DNA from: Oscheius sp. JU75
Lineage: Eukaryota; Nematoda; Chromadorea; Rhabditida; Rhabditidae
Reading direction: 5' to 3'
Assembly: GCA_037178855.1 (NCBI GenBank)
Contig: JASJZC010000002.1
Span: forward strand, 2,356,001 to 2,420,000
Length of the DNA stretch: 64,000 nt
The notes beneath the pieces were generated by a model. That model searched no databases. It was not told the DNA's origin and was given only the letters and a program-made list of their open reading frames with translations. This document shows positions 45,601-57,378 of the stretch, one piece after another. Made by a program: the position numbers and the translations under genes. Numbering within the stretch: position 1 is the stretch's first letter; each line of letters begins with the position of its first letter.

Positions 45601-46233
45601 AGACATCCATTCCTCTGGAGTTTCCGATTTTGATCAACAGATCGGTCAAGTCGAATCGCTTCAGCTCCCACTTTTCTCCGTGGAGCATTGGAAAGTAGCC
45701 CATGAGCTGAAAGAGTACTGTCTCTCTACGTCTTTATTTCTCTGTCTATCTGTAAGAAGTCTCTCTGTCTCCCCGCCTAACGTTCATTCCTAGACTCACA
45801 GCTATTTCGACCAAGACATCCTTAGTCCCGATGGCATCGATGGACTTCTCGTCCATGCAAGCCTGATAGATGGCCCTGACCATGTTGATGGCCTTGGAAC
45901 TGGAGACTTCTTTCGATTCGTAAAGCGCTAAAGACTCGAAAGTTATGATCAGGAATCTCCCATACCCTTCATCTCGTCCTGAACCTTTTCCCTCAGCTGG
46001 GTGAATTGGTTGTAGGACGTCAAGTAGGCGGGAATGGGGTGGTCCCGGATCCAGTTTCCACAGGAGAACTCGTAGAAATCGGTACAGGGATCCACTGTCA
46101 GGTTCATAGCTCCGACCAGACGCTCTGCAGCCTCCTCGAAGCCGGCAGAGTGACTGGTACCGGGTTCCCCAAAGGATGGAAGTCGAGGAGCGGCCAGAAC
46201 GGCTACTGCTGGGAGTAGAAACAACCACCTCAT
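42659..46233 (-). CDS. secreted M13 (neprilysin-like) zinc metallopeptidase, copy B (715 aa)
   Basis: Exons (minus): 46233-45966, 45927-45800, 45706-45545, 44923-44526, 44239-43807, 43745-43580, 43539-43310, 43269-43007, 42758-42659. The signal peptide is [15 protein letters not shown]; the ATG is four bases after an acceptor (ctttcag), an SL-type start. M13_N begins [15 protein letters not shown]. Zinc ligands are GHEITH (about 549-553) and ENIADNGG (Glu about 611); the ending is CGVW. Same strand and order as copy A, with several intron positions shared in phase (for example before KYR-VN near the end), so they arose by tandem duplication, but protein divergence is large. The intron 44924-45544 holds no gene. 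Both enzymes should act on extracellular peptides; specific substrates are unknown. Confidence 0.93.
44305..44500. repeat. dispersed repeat copy with hairpin, in neprilysin B intron (partner 46771-47125)
   Basis: Begins TTTTGAAATGAAAACAAACA, as at 46774. The right part (TGACAAACTTTTAGC... CAATTAGAACCCGTAAA) aligns loosely with 47022-47110. The middle holds an 11-bp hairpin, CGCTAAGATTC/GAATCTTAGCG, 44333-44369, with a 15-nt loop. Confidence 0.55.
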
Positions 46234-46770
46234 TCCCCTGAAAGATTGTGGATAAGCATGAGCCAAGAGAGAGTGAGAGAAAGAGTGACTTCTTGGAAAA
46301 TAGAGAATGACTGACAGAGAGAGAGAAAATGAGACAGAGAGACAGAAAAACGAAGAGACTCGGAGACTAAACCTCTCTTTAAAAGATACACCCCCTTATA
46401 AGGAGATGACATTGAACAAGCCCTTTGTCAAGGCAGCAAGACAGTTTTAGTACGACTATTGTGTGAGAAATGTTTGTCAAGCTTGGAAAGGGGAAGATCA
46501 AAAGCAACCGTTATTTCTGGAAGCTCGTGATCAGGGTTGTTATGTCAAAGGATGAACGCCAGAAGAAGTTCAAACAATCACTAGGTAGCACTTACAGAGT
46601 GAGGATAAAGCATCACTTGGAGAGGCGCGAACTGGTAGCGCTTTTCCCAAAAGCATGTGCGAGCTGACATCACACTTTCGAGGAAGCTCTCCCTCAGGAA
46701 CTACTTATGAGTCTCTCTCCATAAAAAATATATGGAGAAGCAGGAAAACAGAGACAAGGATAGAGAGGAA

Positions 46771-47125
46771 ATTTTGAAATGAAAACAAACAACGGGACCA
46801 TGTTGAGCACCCTCGATCTGAAGACTCTAACCCCACGAGTTTTACACTCGTGGATGGTTTAGTCCCCGACCTTTAGTTTACTAGACGAACGCGCTCACCA
46901 CTCGGCTATTTGACAGAAGTTTTCAGATACAGTACGAGCACAGATGTTTCTCTCTAATGGTTTGCATGCTTATTTGAAGATCTAACATTACCGAGGATTG
47001 CTGGTTCAATATGCGCGGGTGACAAAGTCTTAGTTTTACGTTTTTAAGGTTTTCCAAGGTGCCGAAAACGTTCCCCTCATATGTTTCACCAATTAGAGCA
47101 CGGAAAGCGGAGTTCTCACTTCGTC
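46771..47125. repeat. dispersed repeat copy containing tRNA-like segment (partner 44305-44500)
   Basis: Same TTTTGAAATGAAAACAAACA start. On the minus strand 46912-46826 reads A box TAGCCGAGTGG, a long arm, and hairpin CCACGAG/CTCGTGG (46831-46851 on plus). It resembles a class II (Ser/Leu-type) tRNA but has a poor B box. Followed by flank shared with the other copy. Confidence 0.5.
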
Positions 47126-47578
47126 AGAGACAGCAACAGAGAGAGAGACGGAGAAACAATCTATCTCATTGTTAGTCTCTTACCAGCTGTTCTGAACCGG
47201 AAAAAGGTCAACCGGTGGTCTTGAACAGAAAACAGGAAATTAGGACCATCTGGTTGAGCGTCAACGAAGTGCCAAAGGTCTAATTGTATTTGAGCTACTC
47301 GTCCAAAAAAGAGACATGCCTAGTACTGATAAGAACACCCATATTGACCTCCAAAAACAGGGAAGAGAACTGTAAATACTTTATTGGGATGACGTCTAGA
47401 AGAGGGGCAGTCAGTGGGTTGTAAATACGTCACCGAAAAAACGCAGAGAGGAGATTTACAGCCATGACCCTCCGGGGAAAGACTGAGCTCTTGGCGGACC
47501 GTTGGAAAGGAGTAGCCTGGGAAGAAAAACTGTTCGCGCTCCTTCAAAACAGACACGAAGGTGCCCAGTGGTCAGAGG

Positions 47579-47603
47579 GAGAGAGAGAGAGAGAGAGAGA
47601 GAG
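47579..47603. repeat. GA microsatellite
   Basis: Run of (ga)n about 24 bp in intergenic sequence. Confidence 0.9.
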
Positions 47604-48756
47604 CTTACAGTAGACTGAGTCCATTGGTCATTCCCCAGCTGAATCTTGGTGACTATGTTAGTAGTTTGATGATTCCAACCTCCCTCATACTCTTAGTGAA
47701 TCATTCAGACATCGCGAGACTAGATTTCCAGAGAAAAAGAACTGGAAGACGGGACAAGACGAAAGTAAGGAGATGGCCAGCACGGCACTCTCGCCTCTAG
47801 AAATACGGGGCCATTGTTGACCTAGACATTTCTCACAAATAAACAGTGGTCTGATCCTGGGTGTGGCCCCCTGCGTTTAAATACCCTCTGTTCCCGGGAC
47901 CCTCCCCTCTTACGGACACAAACGTCTTCTGTTTGACCCGCACTCGACCACGCGCCACGCACGAGCCATTGTTTTCTGCTGGCGAGAAGTAGAGGAGCCG
48001 AAAAGAAGGATCTTGAGATGACTTGGTACAGAGTGACAGTGACAGTGACAGTCCCTGCATCTTTTCATACTTCTCCACCATACATCTGACTACCAGATAA
48101 GCATAAAGAAGCCCCTATCAGCGTCCAAAGAGGTCCAAGTACACGACTTTTTACCTAGTGGTTTCTGCCAGGCCACTGCTGCTAACAGATAACCATCTCT
48201 CTCTGCGAACGGTTTTGTGATAAGAGTGACACGGCCGACGACCCCACACACGCAAATAGCGCCACTCAAGCAGCTCTTTTAACCGTTTTCTGTTTTGCTT
48301 GCGTGCCGATGTATCTCCCTTGACCAACAAGTTCATTCAAACAGAAGAGAGCATAAGTCAAACATAAGAGTGTGTCTGTAAATCACTAGCAAAGAGAGGT
48401 GTCTTAGAGGCAGACAAGATCTCATAATTTGCAAAAAGAGGGACACTAGCAATTTTGGAACGCCATGGCCTGTACTTGAAGTTTGCATTAGGCAGAGTAG
48501 ATCGACTGAGACAGTCCACTGTAGATAGCAAAACTTATTCAATCAGAGTTTTTTCAAGTTTCGAAAGTTCTTGTGAAAAACTACAAAGTTATTGTTGTTG
48601 AAGTTTTCTAATTTCTACTATTTGACTACTGCCAACTTATACATGCTACAGCTGTTTAGTCGCAAAACACGCTGTTTTTTTTCTGCAACTCTCTGTCTCT
48701 CTTCCGACTAGAGAACAAATTGCCCGCGACGAGACGAGACACAGAGTCCACTCAAA

Positions 48757-48781
48757 TCTTGTCTCTCTCTCTCTCTCTCTC
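48757..48781. repeat. CT microsatellite
   Basis: Run of (tc)n about 22 bp. Confidence 0.9.
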
Positions 48782-49033
48782 GTTCAAGCCCCTGTTACCT
48801 GTCCAAATATTTGAAGTTCGAAAGGAACACGCACCCCCGAAAGAGATGTAGGACATGGTCAAAGAGTCCAAAACTCGAATAGTGGACCCATATAGGGATG
48901 TAACTGAATGGAATGAGGGGAGAGAGGGAGAGACAGAGGAGAAACTACACCCAATTAGAGCCATCTTATTAGGATCTGTTTTGGGTGCGTGCCAAAATAT
49001 TTTCGGGTTCTTTTGGTTACTGTAGTTTTTCAG

Positions 49034-50501
49034 ATGACTTGGACTCAAACCTGGAAGCAGAAAGCTATTAGATGGCTTGAAGACAATAGAGGATTGGTCA
49101 TTGTCGTCTTCTGTCTTCCCGCCAGTTTTGTAAGTTTGAAAGCGAGACAGAGAGATAGGGAGACAGATTTACAGGAGGCAGAAACAGACGGACAGTGAAA
49201 ACAGAGACAGAGAAAAATGCCGCTTCCTGGTACACAGTTTTCGGGTGAAAGATAGAAATCTCAAGAGACAGCTGACATAAACCTAGTTCAGCTTTTCGAC
49301 TGCTTTATCAAGTTCCGGATCTGGCTCAATCGGACCTTCTCGACTACCAAAACAAGTCATTTGAACAGAGTGACAGAGATTCAGAATAGAGTGAGTCAAG
49401 TAGTCAAGCGACAAAAATCAGTTTGTTAGGTAAAAGAATGGATCAAGCAGCCAGAGAAGGATAGAAAACTGCTCTGTACCGCTCGACCGAACTGGCAGAG
49501 TCTGTCGACTACGTTCTTCAACAAGGTAGGTGGAGAGTGGTCAAGACCAAAAGGGAGGAGATGAAGACGACGATACGAGGGACTCTTTCTTGTTCAGATC
49601 GAACCGGGAAGATATCACGAGTTTCTTTTAGAGAAGAGAAGAGGAAATGAACCCTGATGAAAAGGGAGAGAACCTGATATACCGGTTTGATAGTCCAGGG
49701 TTCAGGGGGGTATACAGGGGTCAGGGTAGTCTGGAAGACAGAGATAGATAGACCAAGAGACTGAGAAACAGAGGCTCACCCTCTCTTTCAGGAAGCCTGC
49801 CACAAGATCCCAGTAGACCTCCACGACATTCTCAGTCTGGACGAGACGAATCTGACAGTCACAGTCGAGCCAAATGTCTCAGTCCACGAGATCTGTCGGT
49901 ATCTTGTTCCCAAGTAACGACTAACCAAACTTGACTCACGATTCCGTATCTAGAGGGTATACACTCGCCGTGACTCTCGAATTCGGTGATGCAACCCTTG
50001 GAGGATTGGCTTTCGGAGTAGGAATGACTACCTACTCTCATAAGGTCGGGCTCTATCAAGAGACCATCCTCGAGTATGAGCTGGTCACCTCAAGTGGTGA
50101 GGTCATCAAAGTCACAGCTGACAACGAACACAAGGATCTCTTCCACTGTCTTCCTTGGTATTACAGTTCTTGTTCAGTTGACTCGTACTTCTCCAGGTCC
50201 CATGGTACTCTCGGCTTCCTGGTCGGTCTGAAGCTCCAAATCATCAAGGTCAAGCCCTATATTAAAATGGAATACATCCCTGTGAGTCTTCTATCTAGTT
50301 CTGGGTACTAAAAATTTTCCAGACCTACTCTCAGAAAGAGTACTGTGACAAGATGATGGAACTGTCCGGTGCTTTGAACAAGGATTTCCCGGTTCCTGAC
50401 TACCTCGAAGCTACCATTTATAGCAGGGATATGGCTGTGATTATGGTCGGAAACTTTGCTGAAGTCGATACTTGGGACAAGTGGTTGCAGGTAGGTCATT
50501 T

Positions 50502-50539
<38 letters not shown>

Positions 50540-51665
50540 ACTGTCTTATAAGACTGTTTCAGGTAAATGACGTATGCCGTTGGTGGAAGCCTTGGTTCTA
50601 CAAGCATGTCGAGACCAAATGGCCCAGAGGTGGCATCGAGTACATTCCCCTCGAATCCTATCTTCTTCGTCACAACCGAGCCATTTTCTGGGTCCTCGAG
50701 AGCATGATCCCGTTTGGAAACCACCCCGTCTTTAGGTATCACTAAGAAGAGATTGAGTTTAGCAGTATTTAGAGCCCTGCTCGGCTGGCTCTGCCCACCG
50801 AAACCAGCTTTCTTGAAGTTCACCACGACGGCCGCCGTCCGGGAGATGACCTTTGCCAAACAGGTTAGTCGTCAGATGGTCTGGATGATTCGGGTGTGCG
50901 GGGTCAGAAGACAGGGCTGGGAGAAAGAGTACATCAAGATCGAAAGAGAGTATGGACCAGAGTCATGGGATCAAAAATAGTAGTCTGTTTTCTATGGGGC
51001 ACGGGAGAACAGGGTATTACAGGGGGATAGGAAGAGGCTGCCGAAACGCATGCTAGAGTGACATGAAAGTAGATGATAGTCTGACAGAGAGACAGATTAA
51101 TAAGGTGACAGCAACTAATCGCAATTCTCCAGGTCTTCCAAGACATTGTCATGCCCCTTGACACCCTAGCCGACCAAGTTAACACAGCCGTCGAACTCTT
51201 CGACATGTACCCTCTCCTGGTCTACCCCTGTCGCATCTACGATCATGGTCGAGGAGCCCAGGGGCAGCTTCGCTCCCCTCCGGCTAAACGACTCGTTCCC
51301 GGAACCAACTATGCAATGTTCAACGACCTCGGAGTCTATGGAACACCAGGACAGGTCAAGAAAAGGGAATATTACAATCCTACCCAAGCTATGAGAAGCA
51401 TGGAAAAGTTTACGAGAGATGTAGGAGGCTACGCCTTTCTCTATGCTGACATTTTCATGGACGAGACGGAATTCAATCAGATGTTCGATTTGCAGCTTTA
51501 TGAAAAGGTTTGTCTGGTCACTGTCACTGTCCCTGTCACTGACACTGATTTCAGGTGCGTGACCAGTACCACTGCAACGGGGCCTTCCCCCGTCTCTACG
51601 ACAAAGTCAAGCCCGAAATTGATGTCATTTCCATTGGTGAACAGTATGCCAAGAAAGACCAATAG
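49034..51665 (+). CDS. dhcr-24: delta(24)-sterol reductase (DHCR24), FAD-dependent, 539 aa
   Basis: Reduces the C24 double bond of sterol side chains at the ER using FAD and NADPH; in sterol-auxotrophic nematodes it serves conversion of dietary sterols. Exons: 49034-49129, 49292-49390, 49430-49525, 49792-49913, 49954-50157, 50197-50281, 50323-50490, 50563-50735, 50773-50863, 51133-51507, 51555-51665. N-terminal membrane segment GLVIVVFCLPASFLFDCF. FAD-binding part includes KIPVDLHDILSLD, ATLGGLAFGVG, YSHKVGL and SHGTLGFLVG. The C-terminal part has WKPWFYKHVE, FWVLESMIPFGNHPVFR and YADIFMDETEFNQMFD, aligned with human DHCR24 throughout (516 aa). The ATG directly follows a tttttcag acceptor. 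Phase is kept at all ten junctions. A CT microsatellite lies in intron 7. Confidence 0.93.
50507..50536. repeat. CT microsatellite in DHCR24 intron
   Basis: (tc)n of about 30 bp just after a donor at 50491. Confidence 0.9.
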
Positions 51666-52164
51666 ATTTTTTAACTGTCCAATGTCAGTGACTCATAAAG
51701 TTTTCAGGAATTTATCCAGTGGGTGTAATATAGCCATCACCGAACCCACTCCATTCTCATGTGTTGAGACTATTTACCTAACTGAACCACTAGCATTCCA
51801 AATCGGCAGTATTTCTAGGCGGGAATGGTCAAGACAGCCATTTTTTGGGGCCAGTAACTCCGCAGTTAGACAACCAACGCGTGATTGTTCAGCATTGGAC
51901 ACTCCGCTTGACCGGTGCCGATCTCTCTGCTCTTTTCAGCCACAAACATCGTACCACTTCCTCTGTAGCAAAAGTGTCAGTGTGTCCATATTTGACTACT
52001 TCCCGAAAGCCCTCCGGGCTTTTCTCACTCTCTCAAAACCCCATCAAAGAGAGTCATGCCCGTTTACTTAGGATCGTTTGTTTGTGATCGGAGGGGGGTC
52101 GCGACTGTCCGAGCCACTACTAAAAGAGGCTCTGTCTCTCTTCTTGAGTTCACGCCTACTGATC
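51666..52164. other. intergenic, 500 bp
   Basis: Between DHCR24 and the CAP gene, both plus strand. One CAGTTAGACA motif at 51863-51872. No gene seen. Confidence 0.5.
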
Positions 52165-53191
52165 ATGATACTCTCACTTGTCTTTCTTACTACAGTGTAC
52201 GGTTAGTTTTGATACAGACACAAAGACAGAGACAGTGAGATTTCTAATCAGTAACCTTTAGGTCTTCCCACAGATTACGGTGTTGACTATGATACCCCTA
52301 CAATCTCCTGGTGCGACGGGTCCTTAGCACAGGTATCTCTTCAATTCTTCTACTTGTATCATAGCCTTTAGAATGAGCGGGAACAAGTCTTAAAACTACA
52401 CAACGACGCCAGATCTCAAATTGCTAGAGGAGATTATAAGGAAGGAGGCAGTAGATTCATGCCTCCGGCAAGTAATATGATGAAAATGGTAGACTGACTG
52501 TCTTTTTCTGTGATTTGTGTCCTCTTCAGACATATAACTGTGATCTCGAGAGTTCTGCCGCTGAATGGGCCAATCAGTGTCGGTTTGTCCATTCCAATGC
52601 CTCTGGACTGGGAGAAAATCTGTACATGGTTGTGGCTAACAGAGAGATTCCTTTTAAAGGATTGGTGAGTCAATTGAGCCCAGATTTTCACTTCTGTGAC
52701 CACCGTCTGGACATGCTGATCCACATGGATCCAATATCTATCCCGTAAAATAAGAGAGACACTGGGAGCGCCAGCTTCAGTCCACTTTCACGACAGTTAG
52801 ACAGCTCTCTATATTGTGATGCCATAACCAATCTACCTTTCCAGACAATAAATGCGACAGAAACCTGGCTCAACGAGTTTCAAAAGTACGGCTGGGCTAG
52901 TATAACCCTCACCAAGGATGTCTTCTACACAGGAATCGGTCATGCCACTCAGGTTTTTTCTTAGAAGTATTCCATCAAAGTGCAATTCAGATGGTCTGGG
53001 CCGACACTCGACAAATCGGCTGCGCTTCAGCCAGTTGCAATGGAGGGAAAGAGGTCATAGTGGTCTGTCACTACAAACAGAGTGGAAATATTTTGGGAGA
53101 GAACATATACGATTTTGGCGAGCCTTGCAGTGCATGTCCTTCCGGGAGTATTTGTGATACTTCTACCTCACTTTGTAGTTATATTTTGTGA
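52165..53191 (+). CDS. secreted CAP-superfamily (SCP/TAPS, ASP/VAP-type) protein, 222 aa
   Basis: Exons 52165-52201, 52262-52332, 52372-52488, 52530-52664, 52845-52952, 52991-53191, one frame. Signal peptide [16 protein letters not shown] domain from [20 protein letters not shown]. Conserved elements: [28 protein letters not shown] (His and Glu of the CAP cavity), [16 protein letters not shown] (CAP1) and [14 protein letters not shown] (CAP2). The last 25 residues are Cys-rich ([17 protein letters not shown]), a short hinge-like module seen in single-domain worm ASPs. Full set of cavity residues, so likely a typical CAP protein, possibly sterol/lipid binding or secreted effector; role unknown. 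AATAAA overlaps the stop (53191-53196). Convergent with the EXPERA-like fragment. Confidence 0.9.
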
Positions 53192-53264
53192 ATAAATAGG
53201 CAGAAAAATGCTTGTAATTGATACTCTCTTGATCACCAAGTCCATAAAACTAAATAATCTAACT

Positions 53265-53790
53265 TTAGTACTGCCACATTCCGAAGATAGCATGGAATTC
53301 CCGTAGAGACAGATGACGACGAAGAAACAGCCGTATGACGATGACATCTTTCACTTCACTGTTGTCGAGCTCGTAGAAAGCTTCGGACATGATTGTGTAA
53401 ACGACGGCTATCGAATAAGGCGGCAGTGTGACGAGTCTCGGCTTGAAGAAGGTCGTCCGAGATCGGGCGTGGTAACCACCTCCTGGTAGTCCAACTGTCT
53501 CCTCTTAATCGTTGGTTGCTTTGCTGGGAGACTGGGATTCCTTGATCCTTTTGATGGCAGGCAGCTCATCCGAAGCGCTTGGTGATCTACCACCAAGCGA
53601 TACCAGCGATCAAGAAAAAGGGAAGCTCTACCAGAAGGTAGACTACCATGCCGGAGCCTCTCTCAGGATGGTAGCAACTACCGAAATACTGGTCAGGATG
53701 GGATGCTGGCCCGCGGAAGACTACTTTCTTCAAGCCTTTCTCCTAACTGTCCACCATGTATTCAATCCTCAAGGTCGGAGGGTACTGATC
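53265..53790 (-). CDS. TMEM97/EXPERA-like membrane protein fragment, 5' end unresolved or disrupted
   Basis: Two exons fit one frame: 53742-53604 and 53494-53265. Sequence: KKVVFRGPASHPDQYFGSCY, then VVYLLVELPFFLIA, a membrane segment like the family's CELxxQLPFF block, then TTFFKPRLVTLPPYSIAVVY and MSEAFYEL, like the next helix with its Pro and Ser. EXPERA proteins include TMEM97 and sterol isomerase EBP. Immediately upstream the same frame reads YPPTLRIEYMVDS before a TAG (53745-53743). That TAG may be the acceptor of the first exon or a disabling stop. The C-terminus is shorter than in TMEM97 and lacks its last helix motif. No in-phase 5' exon was found. Confidence 0.4.
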
Positions 53791-54135
53791 CTTTTGAACA
53801 CTTTGTACCTGTCTGGACCACTGGCTTTCGCTTCAAAGTATTTCATACAAAGACCTTAATTTATTAGTAAACGCACACAGTGCGAAAATGACTTTATCTA
53901 TCACAAATCAGACCGGGGGCTAAAACGAGAAGGCAAGCTCATTATTGTGACTAACGGAACCTAGGCGGAAATCTCTGAGATTTGATAGACCCGAATAGAA
54001 ATCTGTTTGGGGGAGATTAGGGGATCCATGGACGTGATGGGAGCCGAAAGCGGGCTGGCCCGGTGGGGGAGAGATTCATAGTTGACTGATCCTAGAAAGG
54101 CGCGCCAGCGAAAACGACCCTTCTAGGAGACACCC
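53791..54135. other. intergenic, no gene seen
   Basis: May include the 5' exon of the EXPERA-like fragment (53265-53790); otherwise nothing recognised. Confidence 0.4.
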
Positions 54136-57100
54136 TCACATCTGGTCGACCGGCTCCATGCCCAAAAGACGCATTCCATCTGCCAGCACATGGCGTGAGG
54201 CGGAGAGGAGGAGTAGACGGGGAAGGGCGATCTGTAAGAAGATTTTGTGACGGAATAGAATTGAAAAAACTACCTTATTAGGCTGATTTTTTACTTTAAG
54301 CTGCGCGGCTACGGTTCCTATGGACTGGGCTAGCTGGATGAGATACAGCGTCAACTGACAGGCTTGTAGGTTGTCGGCACTGCCGGAGAGGGTCTGAAAA
54401 TGGAAGATGTCATGAAATATATTGGAAAATGATGTGGCTGCCAACCGTGGGGGTTGTGGCTTTTTTGAGGAAAGTAGGCAGCTGTCTAACTGTCGATTTC
54501 CCCTGAAAATCAATCCATCGTCCTTCTTTCTCATTTATGTTTTTGACGTCGAAGTAGACGTTTCTGGAGTTTTTTTTGGCGCTGAGTCGGTTAAACACAT
54601 TTAGAAATCATGAAAATGTGTGTAAAGTACGGAAAAATGCGAAAGATTGACTTTCAGGGAAGTTCTTCGCGGGACCCAACTACAAAAGTCGTGCCCGGAG
54701 ACACACATACATCCGCAATGTCACCGTCCATTAAACGGCCAAACCCAATTCTTTTAATCTTGAACGCCAAGTGGCAGTCAATCTTAGTTTTCTGTAACTT
54801 TAGGCAGGTCGGTAGTCAAAAGGGCTTAACTGTCGAGTCAGTGGCCACAAACTTAACAACATACCGTTCCAACACTGTTGAGCAGCTGCACCAGCTCTCT
54901 AACTTCTTGAGTCTCTTCCGGCAGTCTATTACAGCCGTTCAGCTGGCTCAGCAGGTCCGAATTCCGTGTCTCTATTGAGAACATTCGACTATGTTTTGTC
55001 TAAACAATTTTTTTAAGTTAACTTGGAAAAAGGTACCTGTAAAAGCAGGGCATTGTTCTGATTCAGAGCGAAGGCGTTCTGGAAGGAGAACTCGTACTCG
55101 GCGGCCCGACTCCGCTTGAGATCGTTGAAAATGACGGTAGAGACTGAGAGCTGCTCGGCCACTTTATCCCTCTTCGCTTCGGGAACCTTGATCGTCTTCG
55201 AGCTGCCCATGAAAGCCAGTGCCTGCTCCGTCCCGTTCCTAATGATATCACCGACTGCCTCGGTCTTTCCCTGCCGTGTCGATAGCCCCTTGACTCGGCC
55301 AAAAGGCACATGTTCAAGCTTGGCAGCCAGATCCGCTCTTCCCATCCTAAAATACCCATCTTGGGTCAAAAAAAATTGAGAGAAACCTGTCAAGGATCGC
55401 CCTCAGAGCCACAAAATGTTGCTTCTGGGCCTTGTCCACCACATAGAGATAGCGGTCACCTTGGAAGAGACGATCCCTCTCGAGAATTGAGGCAATTTCT
55501 CGGGTCAAATAGAGCGAAGTGTTGTCACTTTTGCGCAGAATTGAGTAGGTGTTTTTCTTGTCCGAAGAGGGTGGATGGTCGAGCACGAGGAGACCGTCTT
55601 CGGTCTGGAAATGCAGCGATTTTGTTGATTGCATTAGCAGAGACGTGAACTGTTAAGAGGTAAGTTTGGCGTTCAAATCACGGAGACCTTTGCTCCAGCT
55701 ATGAGCTAAAATGGTAACATATTGACCTGATAAATTACGAGGAAGAGATTGACAGCTAGGCCAAAGATTATACAGAACTTTTGTAACAAGAAACATAGCA
55801 GATACCAGAGATTGTTGCATTTCACGAGTTGGACAGGCTGGCAAGACAGATCGAGTCTGTCCCAGGGGACAACTGCTCCTGTCTGCGCGACCCCCTCTCT
55901 GCCGCGGCAGACTTTAGTTGACCACTGGACTGTTCACAAAAGAAAAACATCTGTCGGAAGCTGACAGAATGGTCCAAGAAGCTGAGTATGACAGACTTAC
56001 ACGAATAGAATTGAGAGACAATAAGTATATAGATTGTAAGGAATGAGAGTGATAGGGACAGATTGCGTTATTGACAGAAACAGACAGGTTAAAAGCGATA
56101 GTACTCGATCGTATAATTATGACAAGAGGAAGAACCGAGAAAATACCCTACCTTTCTCAACGTATTCTCCCCAATCAATCTGTCAACTTCCTTGTGCGCT
56201 TGGGCTATCAAATCGGACTCGCATTGCCACCTAAAACTACTTTTCGAGCCAAAAACTAAACAGCAATAACCTATCAAACTGAATATTCAGCAGCGTGTAG
56301 AACTGTGTCAAATGGCGCTCCGAGATCTGCCGGATGTCATTCCAGAGTCGCATGGCCTCACTCTCAAAATCCTTTCGCAAAATGTCCTTTTCCATTGCGA
56401 TGTACGTTTCTCCGACCTGGCTGCGAAAGTCCTCATCGTCGGCTATCCTCTTGTTCGCCACCACGTAGCAGTCGGTGAGACTGCGGATCTTGTCCACATC
56501 ACTCAGCGATTTCCAGTAGGCGTCGGAGGGTCGGACCTGAACTGAAGAAATGAGTCTATTCGGAGAGAATAAGGAGGACTTACCTGCGGCCAGTAGGTGG
56601 CTATCAAAGCGAATTGTGTTCCCCAGTCGCCGAGGTAGTTAACGGAGGAGACTTCGTGGCCCAGAATGCGGTGGAGCTAGAAATAAGGAGGCTTATGGTG
56701 ACCGCTGACTCGACAGTTAATCAGTACGTTTTCATAGAACTTTTAAACATATCGCTTTATACCAAAGCAGGTCTTTCAGGCCGGAATACCACATATTTTT
56801 TTAGTTTTCCCAGCTAAATTCAGAGCCGCATGAGCTAAAGAACTTCATGTTTTTATAAGTTTTAGTGCTTCAGAGACGGACAGGACGCTTTTTACTGCAT
56901 AGCTCAGTCGGTTAGCTTCTTGACTACGGAACAAAAGGGGTCGGGTCTGATTCCGGGACTGGTAAATTTATGACTTATCGGTGCACGAAACTTTCTGAAG
57001 CTTTGTTGCATCATCGAAACCAGTTTTTCTAACTTAGGAACTCTCAAATCCTAACCGTCTTTGAGTGTTTTTAAAATGACAACCTCGACAGCTACACAGA

Positions 57101-57356
57101 CACTCCGTTTTCCTGCTCTTTTCAAGCCAGGCAAACGTATCTTCCTCAGTTTTTAAACAAAAAGAGAAAATAAAAATGAACCTACCCTATCCAAATAGGC
57201 TCCAATAAGCGTCGACCTCAAGTTCCCGATATGAAATTGCTTTGCAATGTTCGGACTCGAGTAGTCGATGACAATCTTCTGTTTTCTGCCGCCGGTCTCG
57301 GCCATCAAACTCTTCAGAGCTCCCGGAGCCCTTAATCTTCGCAAATAGGCCGCCAT
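54136..57356 (-). CDS. RARS2: mitochondrial arginyl-tRNA synthetase (RARS2-like), 510 aa
   Basis: Charges mitochondrial tRNA-Arg. Exons (minus): 57356-57186, 56676-56584, 56536-56271, 56230-56152, 55649-55387, 55346-55037, 54999-54865, 54393-54274, 54231-54136. Class I motif FHIGNLRST (HIGH-like) after [39 protein letters not shown]; the KMSKS-equivalent loop [14 protein letters not shown]; the C-terminal anticodon-binding end [16 protein letters not shown], matching the human RARS2 terminus. The start [18 protein letters not shown] is basic and amphipathic, as a mitochondrial presequence, and follows an acceptor (aattacag) by 21 bases. The length is 510 against 578 in human RARS2, mostly a shorter N-terminus. 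Introns of about 470-510 bp at 54394-54864, 55650-56151 and 56677-57185; the last holds a tRNA-like element. Confidence 0.93.
56888..56976 (+). repeat. tRNA-like element in RARS2 intron
   Basis: Plus strand: A box TAGCTCAGTCGG and B box GGTCTGATTCC in tRNA order; the anticodon arm is degenerate and no acceptor stem is evident. Confidence 0.45.
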
Positions 57357-57378
57357 CCCCTTTCGAAGGGGGCCAATT

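Larger units (their letters stand above)
46234..49033. other. intergenic, about 2.8 kb, repeats only
   Basis: No gene supported. It holds the second dispersed repeat copy with a tRNA-like head, GA/CT microsatellites at 47579-47603 and 48757-48781, and promoters for neprilysin B and DHCR24. ORFs at 47320-47556 and 48752-49048 lack coding signs. Confidence 0.45.

Noticed and set aside
53743-53745. Reassigned TAG codon (with 24451-24453)
   Set aside because: TAG is the true stop of DHCR24, the P450 and the small secreted protein; splice acceptors or gene decay explain the two cases more simply.
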